Below are positions 49,200 through 60,480 of a DNA stretch of 64,000 nt, one piece after another. Each line of letters opens with the position of its first letter. Positions within the stretch are counted from its first letter, which is position 1. The stretch is from the NCBI GenBank assembly GCA_018389105.1, contig JACATO010001698.1, positions 32,501 through 96,500 of the forward strand, read 5' to 3'. A program made the translations under genes and the position numbers. The notes beneath the pieces were generated by a model. That model ran no database searches, was not told the origin of the DNA, and worked only from the letters and a program-made list of their open reading frames with translations. The stretch comes from Nautilus pompilius. Taxonomy: Eukaryota > Mollusca > Cephalopoda > Nautilida > Nautilidae.

Positions 49200-50480
49200 C
49201 CTTGTTATTACTCCGTAACCGTCATAGTTAAATTGCCCAGCTTAGTTACTAGAAGCTCACTCGAAAAACGACTGTTGCTAATTCTATTATCTACATAAGA
49301 TTTATTAGAAGCATCTAAGTTATTATCTGGATATTCTAGGTTAATTATTTTGCTATGAAATTTTAAATCATCCACATATTTTATTATACGAAATATTTGC
49401 ATTCGCATTAGATTTTCAATATTTATATTTTTCAAGTTTAAATTAATTTAAAAATATCTACTATCATTATCATAACATATTTTATCATACATATAAAACT
49501 CCTAATTATCTTGAGCTATAACAAGCAAGTTAGGAGTTTCTTTTTAATTTGAATTATCTGGTGTATGGACCATTGTCTCTCATTCCCATGTGTCAGTTTA
49601 TTTTTATTATAAGTTGAATTTAAAGGATGTGATGAAATAAACATTACAACTGCAATATTAGAAATTCGAGTATTATTTTCATCAAAAGCTTTATACTTTT
49701 TAAAATTAATAACATGATTACTTTCAAAATCTCATTATATCCACAATGTATTTATTTTTCGTACTAAATTATTTACATGTTTTGTTAAATCCATTATTGG
49801 AATTAACAGGATTATTATCATTTATAATTCTGTCATTATCTAAATTTAAATCCCCAGCTATTAACATTGAATAATCTCGTTTTTTAAAAAAAATTATGTC
49901 TAAAACAGAAGTTACTAATAAATTATTTTTTCCTACTAATACCAAATTTATCTACACTTATTTGATACGTAAATTTAAATAGGAATTTTTTTCTAATTAT
50001 AGAGGTGGCTTTAGCTAGTTAGTTACAACGTCCAACCACTTCTGTGAATATATATATATATTTTTTTCTGAAGTTAGAAAACCAGTAAATAAAAATACAA
50101 TAGTCCAGAATATAGTTTAATAAATTTTAAACTTATTTTTTTGTAACGTCAGTTTGCTCGACAAAAAGTAGATCCAATTATAGTTGATGTGGCCATAAGT
50201 ATCGAGAAATAAACAGATGCTCAACTCTCACCTTTAGTAAAGTTTACATATCTTCATTACAAACTACTTTCAATCTAGCCAAGCCCTTTTGGTTGGAACG
50301 CAGTCGTAGAAATATCTGCAAACTTTTGTAGACGGCCAGTTTTATTAAAAGAACTAGTAGGAAATAGTTTAGAAGGTGTGTTAGTTTCTAAAGCAGATCC
50401 AATAAAAGCAGGTAAAATCCTTCCTCTTTCTTTCAGACAGGTTTTAGTTGTGTCATGCTAAGTTTAAAATGCAACATTTA
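49200..50480 (-). pseudogene. Non-LTR retrotransposon (LINE) endonuclease domain, heavily decayed
   Basis: Read on the minus strand from about 50480 to 49200, broken frames give the order of an apurinic-like (EEP) endonuclease of a LINE. The clearest piece is LIAGDLNLDNDR, the 'IIGGDFN' motif, with GDLN at 49855-49844; N is the conserved active-site asparagine. Upstream lies a hydrophobic beta-strand pattern, and downstream (about 49700-49580) an 'SRID-x-F-x-S-x-x-L'-like stretch. The minus-strand frame 49435-49208, rich in Lys/Asp/Asn (YVDDLKFHSKIINLEYPD), may be the linker before reverse transcriptase. No reverse transcriptase (YADD-type motif) could be read. The clade is undetermined. Such proteins nick target DNA to prime reverse transcription. 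Confidence 0.48.
49496..49539. repeat. Inverted repeat inside the LINE-like region
   Basis: AAACTCCTAA (49496-49505) pairs perfectly with TTAGGAGTTT (49530-49539). An inner CTTG/CAAG pair extends the hairpin. Confidence 0.65.
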
Positions 50481-50489
50481 ATTATACAT

Positions 50490-52010
50490 TTATAGTCCTT
50501 CCAGATAAACAGCTACTGAGACCCGAGTTTGCATTAACTAAGCAATTTTTAGCCTTTTTGGTTGTCTACTTATGTAAAAAAAAAAACATTTAGAGAGTGA
50601 AATTCTATAAACTCAATAACTGTAACCTGATTATTGAAATCATATCAACTGTTCTATAAAAGTTATGCTTAAAGTCTATCATTTCGTTATAAATTATGTA
50701 GAATTATTTCTTTTATAATCTAGGTTTAGATCAAGTGTTGGATATCTATCATTGTTTAGAAGAGCATAAGCGCAAGTAATCAAGCAGTTATTACATATAT
50801 TTTAAATATTATTGGTTATTATCTTAGTAGTCTGAAATCTTAATATATCTAAGCTTTTCCGTTCCTGTTTAAAAGTTCAAACTCCAATTAAAACATGAAA
50901 TTTTCAATTATTATCAAATCACATCTCTATTAGCATTAACAATATTATAAGTTACTTTTATTTTAAGCAATTAACGAATTGTAGTTTCTTTCCATCAGTC
51001 AAATCTATACGCGGAATATTCAGGGCTATCTTCAAGAAATTGGTTTTTCTCATCATACTTCCATTTGATCTAGAATATGCGTCATTATCTTTATTCCTTG
51101 TTGAAAAGATTTGATTCTTTATTCCATACGTCATTTATGATACTATACAATATACTCAGTCAGCGGGATGGAGAAAGTAAAGCTACCTTTAAAGTTTGAT
51201 ATTTTCATTATGTAATTGTCCTGTTTTTAATCTAATATTTTCATCTGCAGCTGCTTCTCTCAGCATTGGTTTAATCATTGAGACTTAAATTATTTAGATA
51301 AGTTATCAATACTTTCTTAGTCATTTTATTATTCTTTAAAATCAGTATTACCGTAATTCTTTATAAATGTAATCTAAGTGACATAACTTCATTTCGTAGA
51401 TCCATACTGTTTCAATCTTTATCTGTAATTCAGATTTGAATGCTTTAAATAAGATTCCTTATTAACGAGTAAATAAAATACATTTTTTTGGTTTTCCAAC
51501 TATTTTATATCCAGGTGATACATTTGGAAAAAAATTAATATAATGGTTTAAAACTATGTCCATTGGCATATGAAACTTTAATTAAATCACAACGTACAAG
51601 AATAAAATTAACTGATAAAATATTAAAATTATAACCAGAAGAGAATGGTTCAAAGTTAAATCCTAATAAATTTATTAAACTATTTTATACAATAAAATTA
51701 ACTTTATAGTTAGAATTAGTAATAATAATAATATATTTCGGAGTAGCAGTATTAGCTTTGATAGTAATATAATATTCTTTATTCTTTTTTGTCTTAACTT
51801 TGATAGATTTTTTAAAGTGTTGTAAAGGAAATGCATACTAACTCTTAGAAGGTCAAATAACACTGGTCAACAAAATTTAACCTTTTCTTTTTTAATCGAA
51901 CTAAAATATTTTTTCTTAGAGTACTTTTTATGCTGAATTCGAATCTGCTTTTTGCATTTTTCTATATCGTATGGTTTTCAAGTTACAGAGGAATCAATTT
52001 TTACAATAAG
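50490..52010. other. AT-rich block, possible upstream part of the minus-strand LINE
   Basis: Very AT-rich. On the minus strand around 51590-51480, short broken stretches may be leftovers of a first LINE ORF, but the evidence is composition and position only. Confidence 0.3.
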
Positions 52011-52019
52011 TGTACAATA

Positions 52020-52660
52020 GTACATTCATAAATAAGGCTTTTATTACATTTAGAAGAGGTACAAAGCTAGTTCAGAAATGTACAATGTATATTTTTCGCC
52101 TATATTTGGCCTGTGTAACATACCTCTTTAGTGTTCAGCAATAGTTCGCCATCATGGAGGAGCTCCACTTTCCCTGGTACCGCTTTTCCATGTCCATGTT
52201 GTCCTGATGGAATCGTTCTCCCTGCTCATCACTGACTGCCCCGAGATTTTCGGGAAAAAAATCAAGGTGTGAGTCTATTAAATTGATTTTTAGACTCATT
52301 TTGCATCCGAGAGCTTTGTATGAAGTCAGCAGGTGTTCTACAACATCGCGGTAGTTTTCTGCCTTGTGATTCCCTCAAAAATCGCCTCAAAATCTTTTAA
52401 AGGACAGCCATGCAATTTTTTCACATTCATTAAGCTGTTCATCGAAATGCTCATCACGAATAAGTTCCCTGATCTGGGGTCCTACAAAAATACCCTCCTT
52501 TTTCTTTGCATCACTGATCTTGGGGAACTTATTCGTGATGTAGGTGAATCCAGGGCTAGTTTTATCTATTGCTTTGATGAAGTTCTTCATCAGCCCCAGT
52601 TTAATGTGCAAAGCAGGAAGATAATTTTTTTCGGATCATAAATGGAAAATTTGTGGTGAT
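52020..52660 (-). pseudogene. Uncharacterised invertebrate multicopy family, copy A (minus strand)
   Basis: Minus-strand sequence encodes LPALHIKLGLMKNFIKAIDK, then EGIFVGPQIRELIRDEHF, SLKINLIDSHLDFFPENLG and VSDEQGERFHQDNMDMEKRY, ending near YCWTLKRY. This block order (LPPLHIKLGLMK ... GIFxGPQIRxL ... SHLDFFPxNLGxxSDExGERFHQD) belongs to an uncharacterised protein family that occurs in many copies in aquatic invertebrate and arthropod genomes, which suggests a mobile-element origin. Its biochemical function is not established. The alternating acidic/histidine motifs would suit an RNase H-like nuclease fold, but that is speculation. Two in-frame stops (near 52390-52380) break the frame. Confidence 0.75.
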
Positions 52661-52684
52661 CTCAAAGTTATTTCTCTTCTCTGA

Positions 52685-53490
52685 TTGTAGCTAGAGTACA
52701 CAAAACACGTGTTTCTTGTGTCTTTAGAACAGCCGTGATGATGCCAACAATTACACTCGAAAAGACTGGCCTATGTGACAGGACCCTATAATTGGCAGGT
52801 ACAATGTGCAACATATGCCATTGGTAGACCCTCAGAATGTCTACCTTCCGCCACTTCATATCAAACTCAGCCTTATGAAAAACTTTGTCAAAGCCATGGA
52901 TAAAGACGGTGATAGCTTCAAGTACCTAAGAGAGAAGTTTGGTGCTGACAAAAGTGAAGCTAAACTCAAAGGAGGAATTTTTATGTGGCCCGAAATTCGG
53001 GAACTCATGCGTGATGACGAGTTCAAAAAATAAGCTGAACCCACTGGAGTCTGTGGTATGGGAAGCATTTATTTTAGTTGTGCAGAACTTTCTTGGCAAA
53101 TATAGAGCTGAGCACTATGCTGAGTATGTGGAAAACATGCTAATGGTGTATCAGCGAATTGGGACCGGGATGTCTCTAAAGATGCATTTTCTGCATTCGC
53201 ATTTTGATTTTTTTTTCCAACCAATCTAGGGATTATCAGTGATGAGTATGGTGAAAGGTTCCATCAAGACATAAAGGTGATGCAAAGTAGATATCAGGGC
53301 AAATTCAATCCCAAAATGATGAGTGATTACTGTTGGTTCCTCCAAAGGGAGACTGATACCTCACATAAGCGAAAGAACAAGTGTCTGAAACATTTTAGAA
53401 CATTTGGTGTGTACCTACTATGTAAGTTAAATGCGTTCCATATCTTCCACACTGCTTTTATTAGTCTCTCTCATGCATCTGTTGTCTGAT
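52685..53490 (+). pseudogene. Uncharacterised invertebrate multicopy family, copy B (plus strand)
   Basis: Same family as the neighbouring minus-strand copy, now on the plus strand. EYTKHVFLVSL and then YTRKDWP (about 52690-52770) correspond to the 'GYTKxxCFLCxWD...WP' segment. Next comes VDPQNVYLPPLHIKL (52823-52867), MKNFVKAMDKDGDSFKYL, then GIFMWPEIRELMRDD. After a frame change at about 53025 come LNPLESVVWEAF and SLKMHFLHSHFDFFF. After a second change at about 53225 come SDEYGERFHQD and YQGKFNPKMMSDYCW. At least two frameshifts and one stop make it a pseudogene. It differs from copy A at many positions, so the pair is not a recent duplication. Confidence 0.78.
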
Positions 53491-53499
53491 CATGGAAAA

Positions 53500-55940
53500 T
53501 ATGTTTCACATTAAACATTTGAATACCAAATATTGGTGTTCAAGCTTAGAATAGTTCATATAACATAAGTCATAATATAGCGCTAGTGGTTACTCGCATA
53601 TTTATCTTCATCTAATTTACTGTGTTTTCAATCATCAATAAAATCTTCTGATGACCTCAAAGCGAAATCTGAGAAAACTGAAGGAAAAAATATCAGCTAA
53701 AGATATACTGTCTCGTGATTCTAGGAACTTAGACTTGTTTATATATAAAATGAAATTTTTTAAAATTATAAAATAAAAATAATACAAAACTGAAGAAAAG
53801 GTTATTAGTAATAATAATGATAATAATAACAATAGACTGATGCCAAGAGGAACGAGTCAAATTTGTGAAAAAGAATTTTTTTAATGATTTTCCGTCAGGA
53901 ATGGAATACAATTTGCTTCTGAAGATGATGTGCAGTCATCTTTAGGAAGACTTTTACTGGTTTTCCTTGAGTTAAATATTCCGGTAAAAAATATTTATCT
54001 GAATATAAAATCTGTGGTCCGGGAACAATTAGATTTAATATTAAAACCAGATATTCACTAAAAGTCATTCGAGCGTGCTGTTAATATGAGTCAAGATTTA
54101 AAGATGATAATCTTAAAAGTCGAAAAAATCTGATAGAGTTTTAAATGATGATCTTAATAATATTTTTTAAATTCTAGAAGAGGAATTGATAGAGATTTGG
54201 TTAGAACCGTGATGGAAAGTAAAGTAGATCTTGGAGGCTCCGTCAGGGGGCGTTCCGGGTTCTTTTTCCGGTTCAAATTAAAAAAAAAAATTAAATCAAC
54301 AAAACTGAATAAATTATGAGGAATAAGAATCCGTTAAGAGAACATTAAAAAACTTTTTTTAGAAGAAGAAATAGCTCTTTATTAGTCATATAATGAAGGT
54401 AGAGTAGGTGAGAGGGTTAATAAAACATTAAAAATAATATGTAAACGTTAACAAAAAATACTAATAGTAATTGGATAGCAATATATATATATATATCGGT
54501 CTGATAACAAAAGAAATATCGATTTAAAGTAATGATTTAATATGAATCTATTTTTTAAATTTGAAAAAGGATACTAAAAATTAGACTAATAAAATATTTA
54601 AAATCGTAAAGATCGATGATTCTTTGGAAATGTAAATTAGAATCATTCGATGGAGAAGAAATAGTAGGGTTATTCCATGAGCAGAAGTCACAAAAAGACA
54701 GACATGTCTCGGTTTAAAGAAAACTAAAATGTCGACAAGTTGATATTTTCTCACCTGGTAAATACAATTTAGCATCAAAGGAGAAACTTTACTGAAATAA
54801 TTGTTTAAATGCTGCTTTTTTCTAATTATATTTATTATATTTTACGTAGTTGTTCTGTATTACATGAGGCAGATATGATTTTATATCTAAAATAACCACG
54901 TTAGATAGTTTCTGTACTTTAATTTCAAAAAAGTTAAAGTGATAATAACACGGTGAATATGTCGAATAATCTAAAATGCACATCCCAATGTAAAAAGATT
55001 AGTTAAAGTTTATATCTGTATTTTTCTTATGGTGGAGTAATAGGTTTTCATTAATAATAATATATCTACTGTGGTATTGGGAAATTTGGCTAAATTTGCT
55101 TTTTTTAGTTATCTGGATTTTTGCAAATTCTTACCCACTGTTTTATTTAGTTTTACTATTAACCAAAAGTATTTATTATATTATAAAAGAATCTTTTTGA
55201 AAATCATTTGTATATTTAGTTGTAATATCCGTATGAAACTCAATATAAGGTTCTAATCAAGCGGCCAGATAGTTCCGTGTGGTTTGAGTATCTTCGTACC
55301 TAGAGACGAATAAAGATAACAAATCTATATAGTGTAAAACGCGGTTCCTTTTATTATAAAAAAGAGCATCTAATACCCTTTAAACAGTAGATTTAAGTCA
55401 GAGTTTATTATTATTTGTCATGTTATTTTGGTAAAGCGAAAGCTACTCAGCGTGTTGGATAAATTCTTCCACAGCTAATGAATAATCTTCTTGACGGTTA
55501 CGTAATTCTCAGGGGGTGGGCAGGAGGGGCTCCGGCTCTGCTCCGTAGACCGCATCCCTTGGTGAATCGGGTTTAGAATCTGTCAGGGTCTAAACCTCGC
55601 GCTTCTACCCACGGGAATCCACCGGTCGAGATTATTCGTATCTAGGTAAACAATATAAAAGTTTCTCTCCTTTAGTGAAGTTGTAATCCGTATGGAAAAC
55701 TTCGCGTTACTCACCATCCGGCTTTGTTTCTAACTGTCAGGCACCGCGGAGACCCCCCCCGACTGTCTCGTTCTACTCCGACATCGAAAACACACCACCA
55801 CCACCTGCTCAGGTGCTCGGCTTCATCCAGTCATTGTAAAACAAGTATTTCGGCCTGGCGAGGAACCGGCACCCGATCCGACAGTTTCCTTTTAACATAT
55901 TCTCTATAATACTTAAAACAGCCCCTTACCTAATTCATCG
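53500..55940. other. AT-rich sequence with decayed coding traces, then a GC-richer patch
   Basis: Around 53950-54055 the plus strand is open with a plausible protein-like composition (IKSVVREQLDLILKPDIH). After stops, 54185-54300 is open again (IDRDLVRTVMESKVDL). I cannot assign either. Short TA and AAT runs occur (53808-53830, 54480-54496). From about 55.48 to 55.92 kb the sequence is GC-rich. No gene is supported. Confidence 0.35.
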
Positions 55941-55942
55941 TG

Positions 55943-55946
<4 letters not shown>

Positions 55947-56019
<73 letters not shown>

Positions 56020-56141
56020 GCTCCCATCCTCATCTCTCTCTCCATCTCCTCTCCTCTCTCCATCTATCTCCATCCTCATCTCTCTCGCTCTCTCTCTCTC
56101 TCTCTCTCCATCTATCTCTCTCTCTCCATCTATCTCCATCC

Positions 56142-56212
<71 letters not shown>
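55947..56212. repeat. (CT)n array with CCATCT/CATC interruptions
   Basis: About 265 bases of CT repeat with recurring CCATC and CCTCATC words. It is the complement type of the GA arrays at 4.3 and 11.1 kb. Confidence 0.95.
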
Positions 56213-56213
<1 letters not shown>

Positions 56214-56404
56214 AAAACTCTCATCGGCGGCTACATTACACTGACTAAAACTGGGGAGACAGGACGTTTCTTCCAGAAGTTCCATTAGCTGGATGCATAA
56301 ACTGTTTTGGTTTTAGAATATCCAATTACTTAAACTGTTTTCTATAATTGTAAAAGAATCTAAACATCTAACAATGAGATATCTAGTTATTAATTTATTA
56401 TCTG

Positions 56405-56638
56405 TTATCTCCTTTTAAACAAGTTCATTAGATGGAAATTTAGAATACTTTCCCGAATGTTCGTCGTATAATAGGGGTGAAGTTTTACTTGGATTTGCTC
56501 TATTAAAACATGATCCGCATCGTAATTAGATAAAGCATAAAGCGTTAAAGGTGTGTGATTGGGGTATCTACAGTTTAAATTACGCTCATTGCTCGCGGCG
56601 CCTTTAAATCTACTAGTTAAGTGACAATGGGCTTTCAC
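56405..56638 (-). pseudogene. Possible ankyrin-repeat fragment
   Basis: A 77-codon minus-strand frame contains NCRYPNHTPLTLYALSNYDA followed by DHVLIEQ. The pattern N-x-x-x-x-x-x-TPL-x-x-x-A-L-x-x-x-x-x-x-x-x-LI matches one ankyrin repeat, a 33-residue protein-interaction unit. Only one convincing repeat is visible. Ankyrin genes are common both in animal genomes and in large DNA viruses or Polinton-like elements, so context does not settle its source. Confidence 0.3.
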
Positions 56639-56749
56639 CTTTTAAAAATCTTTGACAATAAAAGGTTCTTTACAGGTATGATAAACTTCAGAAGTTATAA
56701 AGTTTATATGTTCCTCATTAGTGTAAATCATATCCTTTGGAATGCGAGA

Positions 56750-57190
56750 TAAGGTAGATAGATGTCTTGCTTACTACACAAGAGGTCAAACTAATTATTC
56801 TATAATTAAACATTCATCTAGACTAATTAGAGCAAAAGTAACAAAGCATAAATCAAAATTCTTTATTTGATACAGAGATGAAGAAGAAAAAACCTTATTA
56901 AACACAAAGAAACGTGTAGTAAAAATTCACTGGCCCAAATCGCATAATAATAAACTAGAATTTAAAATCATCGCTGCAAAATTTTAAGGTACCTTTCATA
57001 ATTTATGCAGATTCTGAGTGTTTTGCTAAGAGTAGAAGGAAATACTAAATGCAAATTATCATGATAGGCATATTATATCTCATGTTTCTGCTAGAGCTAA
57101 AAATGAAGTAGATGCTATTGTTAAAACCATTACTTAAAAAGTATGAAGATCTACTTAATTCTCAAAATACCAAATTCCTAATCTTGCACG
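56750..57190 (+). pseudogene. Fragment of protein-primed family B DNA polymerase (Polinton/Maverick or adintovirus type)
   Basis: In the AT-rich block the plus strand carries a frame ending near 56987 and then, one frame over, a stretch at 56980-57030 reading VPFIIYADSECF. This is the exonuclease I motif region of Polinton/adintovirus polymerases, where Y-A-D-x-E supplies two metal-binding acids (57004-57018). The upstream frame (about 56760-56985) has the Lys/His-rich arrangement expected before it, although the usual cysteine pairs of the zinc-binding part are lost. Sequence to about 57190 may continue the exonuclease domain with further breaks. The palm domain is absent. Stops and frameshifts make it a fossil of an integrated selfish or viral element. 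Composition changes sharply at about 57195, probably the insertion or deletion edge. Confidence 0.6.
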
Positions 57191-57199
57191 ATGTGTTAT

Positions 57200-59270
57200 G
57201 GTGAGGGCCCCTTCCCGGAAGACTCTCTGGTGGTCATATACTGTGATTAATCTTTATTTCCTTGAAGACGGTCGGCGGCCCTGAGGGGTGTCACCCATTG
57301 TAAGCGGAAAATGCTCCATACCCGAGCAAACACGAAAAGTCTGGGTAACGCTACAGTTTGAAAGGGCAGGCATGAAAGACACGGTAACGGAGCATAGTCG
57401 ACGGCGGAAGTCTCGAGAACGCATTGTCCCACCTTCACAAGGGACCAGATCACGCCAGAAAGCGATCCGACCGCCGAGAAGGGGGCGTCGAGTAGTTCAA
57501 CCGTTTTAGCCCCCACCGAAGCTCGGGCTGAAAACTCCGCAACCGGCGCTGCCTGTTGTTCGCTGACCGGGCTCGGCCTTGGGTTGCTGACCTTTCCAGA
57601 AATAGACCGTTACCGTGATCCTTCACTAACCAGCTCGAGCTGTAAAGTATCGAACTACTTACGCCCGAGTATACTTGTGATCTTTATCCCGAAAGATTTT
57701 TCTTACCGCATTAAAAGAAAAAGTCCGGTAACTCTTGATGCCTTAAGTGGATCACATTTATCTAACTTCTACAGCAAGCCTTCACGGTCTTTGGATGCGT
57801 CCACCTTTGTTTGGTTTGTAGACCGCGGTTCTCAACTCTTTTTTTCAGTCCACTGCACACTTTCGCGTCGGTGAACACCAAAACCGGAGAGAAATGGCAG
57901 TGGGTGGGCGGGCTTGGAGCGAATTCGCAATGCAGCCCTTAAGCTACTTATCGAGAACAGGAAAGTCGGCCGGAGTCAAAACCCGTGGTAAGACTTTTCA
58001 GTTTAGACCGGTGGAGATGGCTTCACAAAGAAATTTAAAGCCATTGGAAAGTGACAATAAAGAAGAAATTAAATTGGACAAACTTTTTTTTCTGGTGCTG
58101 TCAAGGGATGGAAATCAGTCGACCTGAGCGAAAATAGGCGATGCACAGAGAACAGCAAAACAGACGGTTATTTCGCTTAAATAGAAGTCATTCAAGGTCG
58201 CAGGGTGGTCAAAAGATTCTTGTCGAAGCTGCTCCCAGAGGCCGACAGAATCAGAAAGTTTAGGCCCCTAAATTTCATTTGACGTGGTTAATAATACACT
58301 AGCGGTTGTTCTGGTGAACAGAGACGCCTAATGGTCGGCTCGATGCTGGAGAGAGCTGCGCAAAGTTCTTGATCCAGACCGTTCAGACGTAACCTTTAGT
58401 CGTCCTTGATAGAGGCCAGGGTTGAGACGCTTTGTCGTTAAAAACGGCAGCAACAGCCCAGCATCGCGATCAAAGATGGTTGGATACCCTCCATACAGGT
58501 AAGCACAATCTCATCGCGTCCACGCCTTCCTTAGTTCGGGTTGTGAAGATGCTCATAGATGCTTCTCCGGTATGCGAGTTTCGCCATCCAGTAACTGTAG
58601 CGAATTGGCATCATGCGACTCGTAGTGCACCATCGGGAGCTACTGTCTCTCGTTCCTTAGCAGAGAAACTCAGAACTTTGTCTCGAGAAAATCAACCCGC
58701 TTCTGTGTGAAACAGTCAGTAAAGTGGTGATCAGCTGCCTGCTTCAGATCGTCCGGCCGGCTGTTTGCCGTACGTGCTTCGCGATGGAGGAAACTGGTTG
58801 GCTTGAACACTTGGGGCTTTTGCTTTTGCACGTTTGACGCAAACTCTTTGGCATTTCACGTCACTACAGCTGCACCGTCACCGCAGACACCTATGCAGTT
58901 TCCAATGGATCTCGTTGGATTTTTTTTTTGGAAACTGAGGAAGTTCCTTGCGGAAATATAACGATCTTCATCAACAGTATGCACAATAACGGCGACGAGT
59001 TGTCCACGGCCACCGTCCCGCGCCCCCCCCTGACGGCGTCGTTTGAAAGCATACCTGCCGCATATTAATCCTAATGCGATCTATTGTTGATCACTACAAA
59101 CGCCGCTTGTGGCGGTTGTCTCCCCAACTGCGCATGCGCAACTGAGAGAGGCGAGAGGACTGGGAATTGAGGATGATAGCCACTGATCAGCTCAGTGCTT
59201 TTGTTTGTCTTAGCTTACGAACACCAAAGTGATATTTGTTCCTATAATTCCAAAAATACGGTGGCACACC
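57200..59270. other. GC-richer non-coding segment
   Basis: Begins abruptly after the AT-rich block. Open frames of 70-100 codons occur on both strands (57247-57516 minus, 57584-57874 plus, 58432-58710 plus), but I recognise no domain. Confidence 0.4.
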
Positions 59271-60480
59271 TGGAACATTGGCACGGCTCAGCGGTTGATG
59301 CATCTTTCAGAATTATCAGCCAAGTCGTTAAAGTGATTTTGTAAATTCGGAGTTATCTAAAATGATCTTTTTGTTCTACTTTAGGTCTCACGTGATCTAA
59401 GAGGTCTCTAGGTTCACATTCGGATGCTGTAATTTTTAAATCGAAGACAAAACCGCGAAAACAGCGTTTATAACTTTCGTATTTATTATATTTTTCTTGT
59501 AATGAAGGTGATTTTTTTCTCCATCTTAACACCAGGTTGTCTTTTTACAATTTCTCTCCCTCTATCTGGTCATAAGCCTAAATCGGTTGAAAACAGAGTG
59601 CGGTTGCTGAGGAACAAGTGGAATATAAATTTCAATTGCCTCCATTCATTTATGCAAAATATACCCTGTTTATTATCGTGGTCTTTTGTATTATGCCGTT
59701 TTTTAACCATGATTTTGAAAAATTGAGGTCTAAAAAAGTTTTAAATTCTTCAAATAATTCTTTTTAAAGTTTTCTAATGTTACTTATATTTTTTATATTC
59801 TGAGTCTTTGGGGTCGTTGCAGATATTTTAAGAAGAAAAGATTTGAAAGATGAAAAAAAAATCTGATTTCTAAAAAGTTTACTTTATTCTAAAATTATTT
59901 ACAACTTTACATAAATTGTTCTGGAGTCCAAATAAAAATATTTGTTTGTCTATCAATAGTTCCATCAAATCCTTTGTCGTGTTTAAGTGTTACTCTACTA
60001 AAATAATTCATACAACAGTTAATTTTTCTTGCCATATTCTGTAGTATATTCTCCTCAAAATTAAAGGCAACATTTGATTTTGATATGTACAAAATTCATT
60101 CAATATTCTCCTTTTCTTTTAAACGGCTCGGATCGGTGGTTGTAATTTTAAAGGTGTGATTGAAGTTTGACACAGATGTAGACGGATCTTATAAAATTTA
60201 TAAAAAAGCAGGTTTTAACTGTTTACTTATGGCAAAACATAAAGGACTCTATTGTTATCATATGTGCAGTAAACTTTGCATTTTTAGGTCAAACCTTTAG
60301 CGTATTATAAAGAAGTCTTTGTGTCAAATAGAACTTCTTTCTACCGCTATTGTATAATGTACTTAGTTTCATAAATAACTTAGCAGATATTTAGTAGTAA
60401 ATATTTATGTTTAAAATTTCAGACTTCAAGATTTCCTAATCATCGCACTAGCTTACTTTATACTTATACTTGAGTTTAGC
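59270..60480. other. AT-rich segment with broken coding-like frames
   Basis: Composition again drops to AT-rich. A minus-strand frame at 60092-59907 (ARKINCCMNYFSRVTLKHDK) and a plus-strand frame at about 60172-60300 (DVDGSYKIYKKAGFNC) look protein-like but match nothing I know. They could be further debris of the element represented at 56.75-57.19 kb, on similarity of composition only. Confidence 0.3.
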
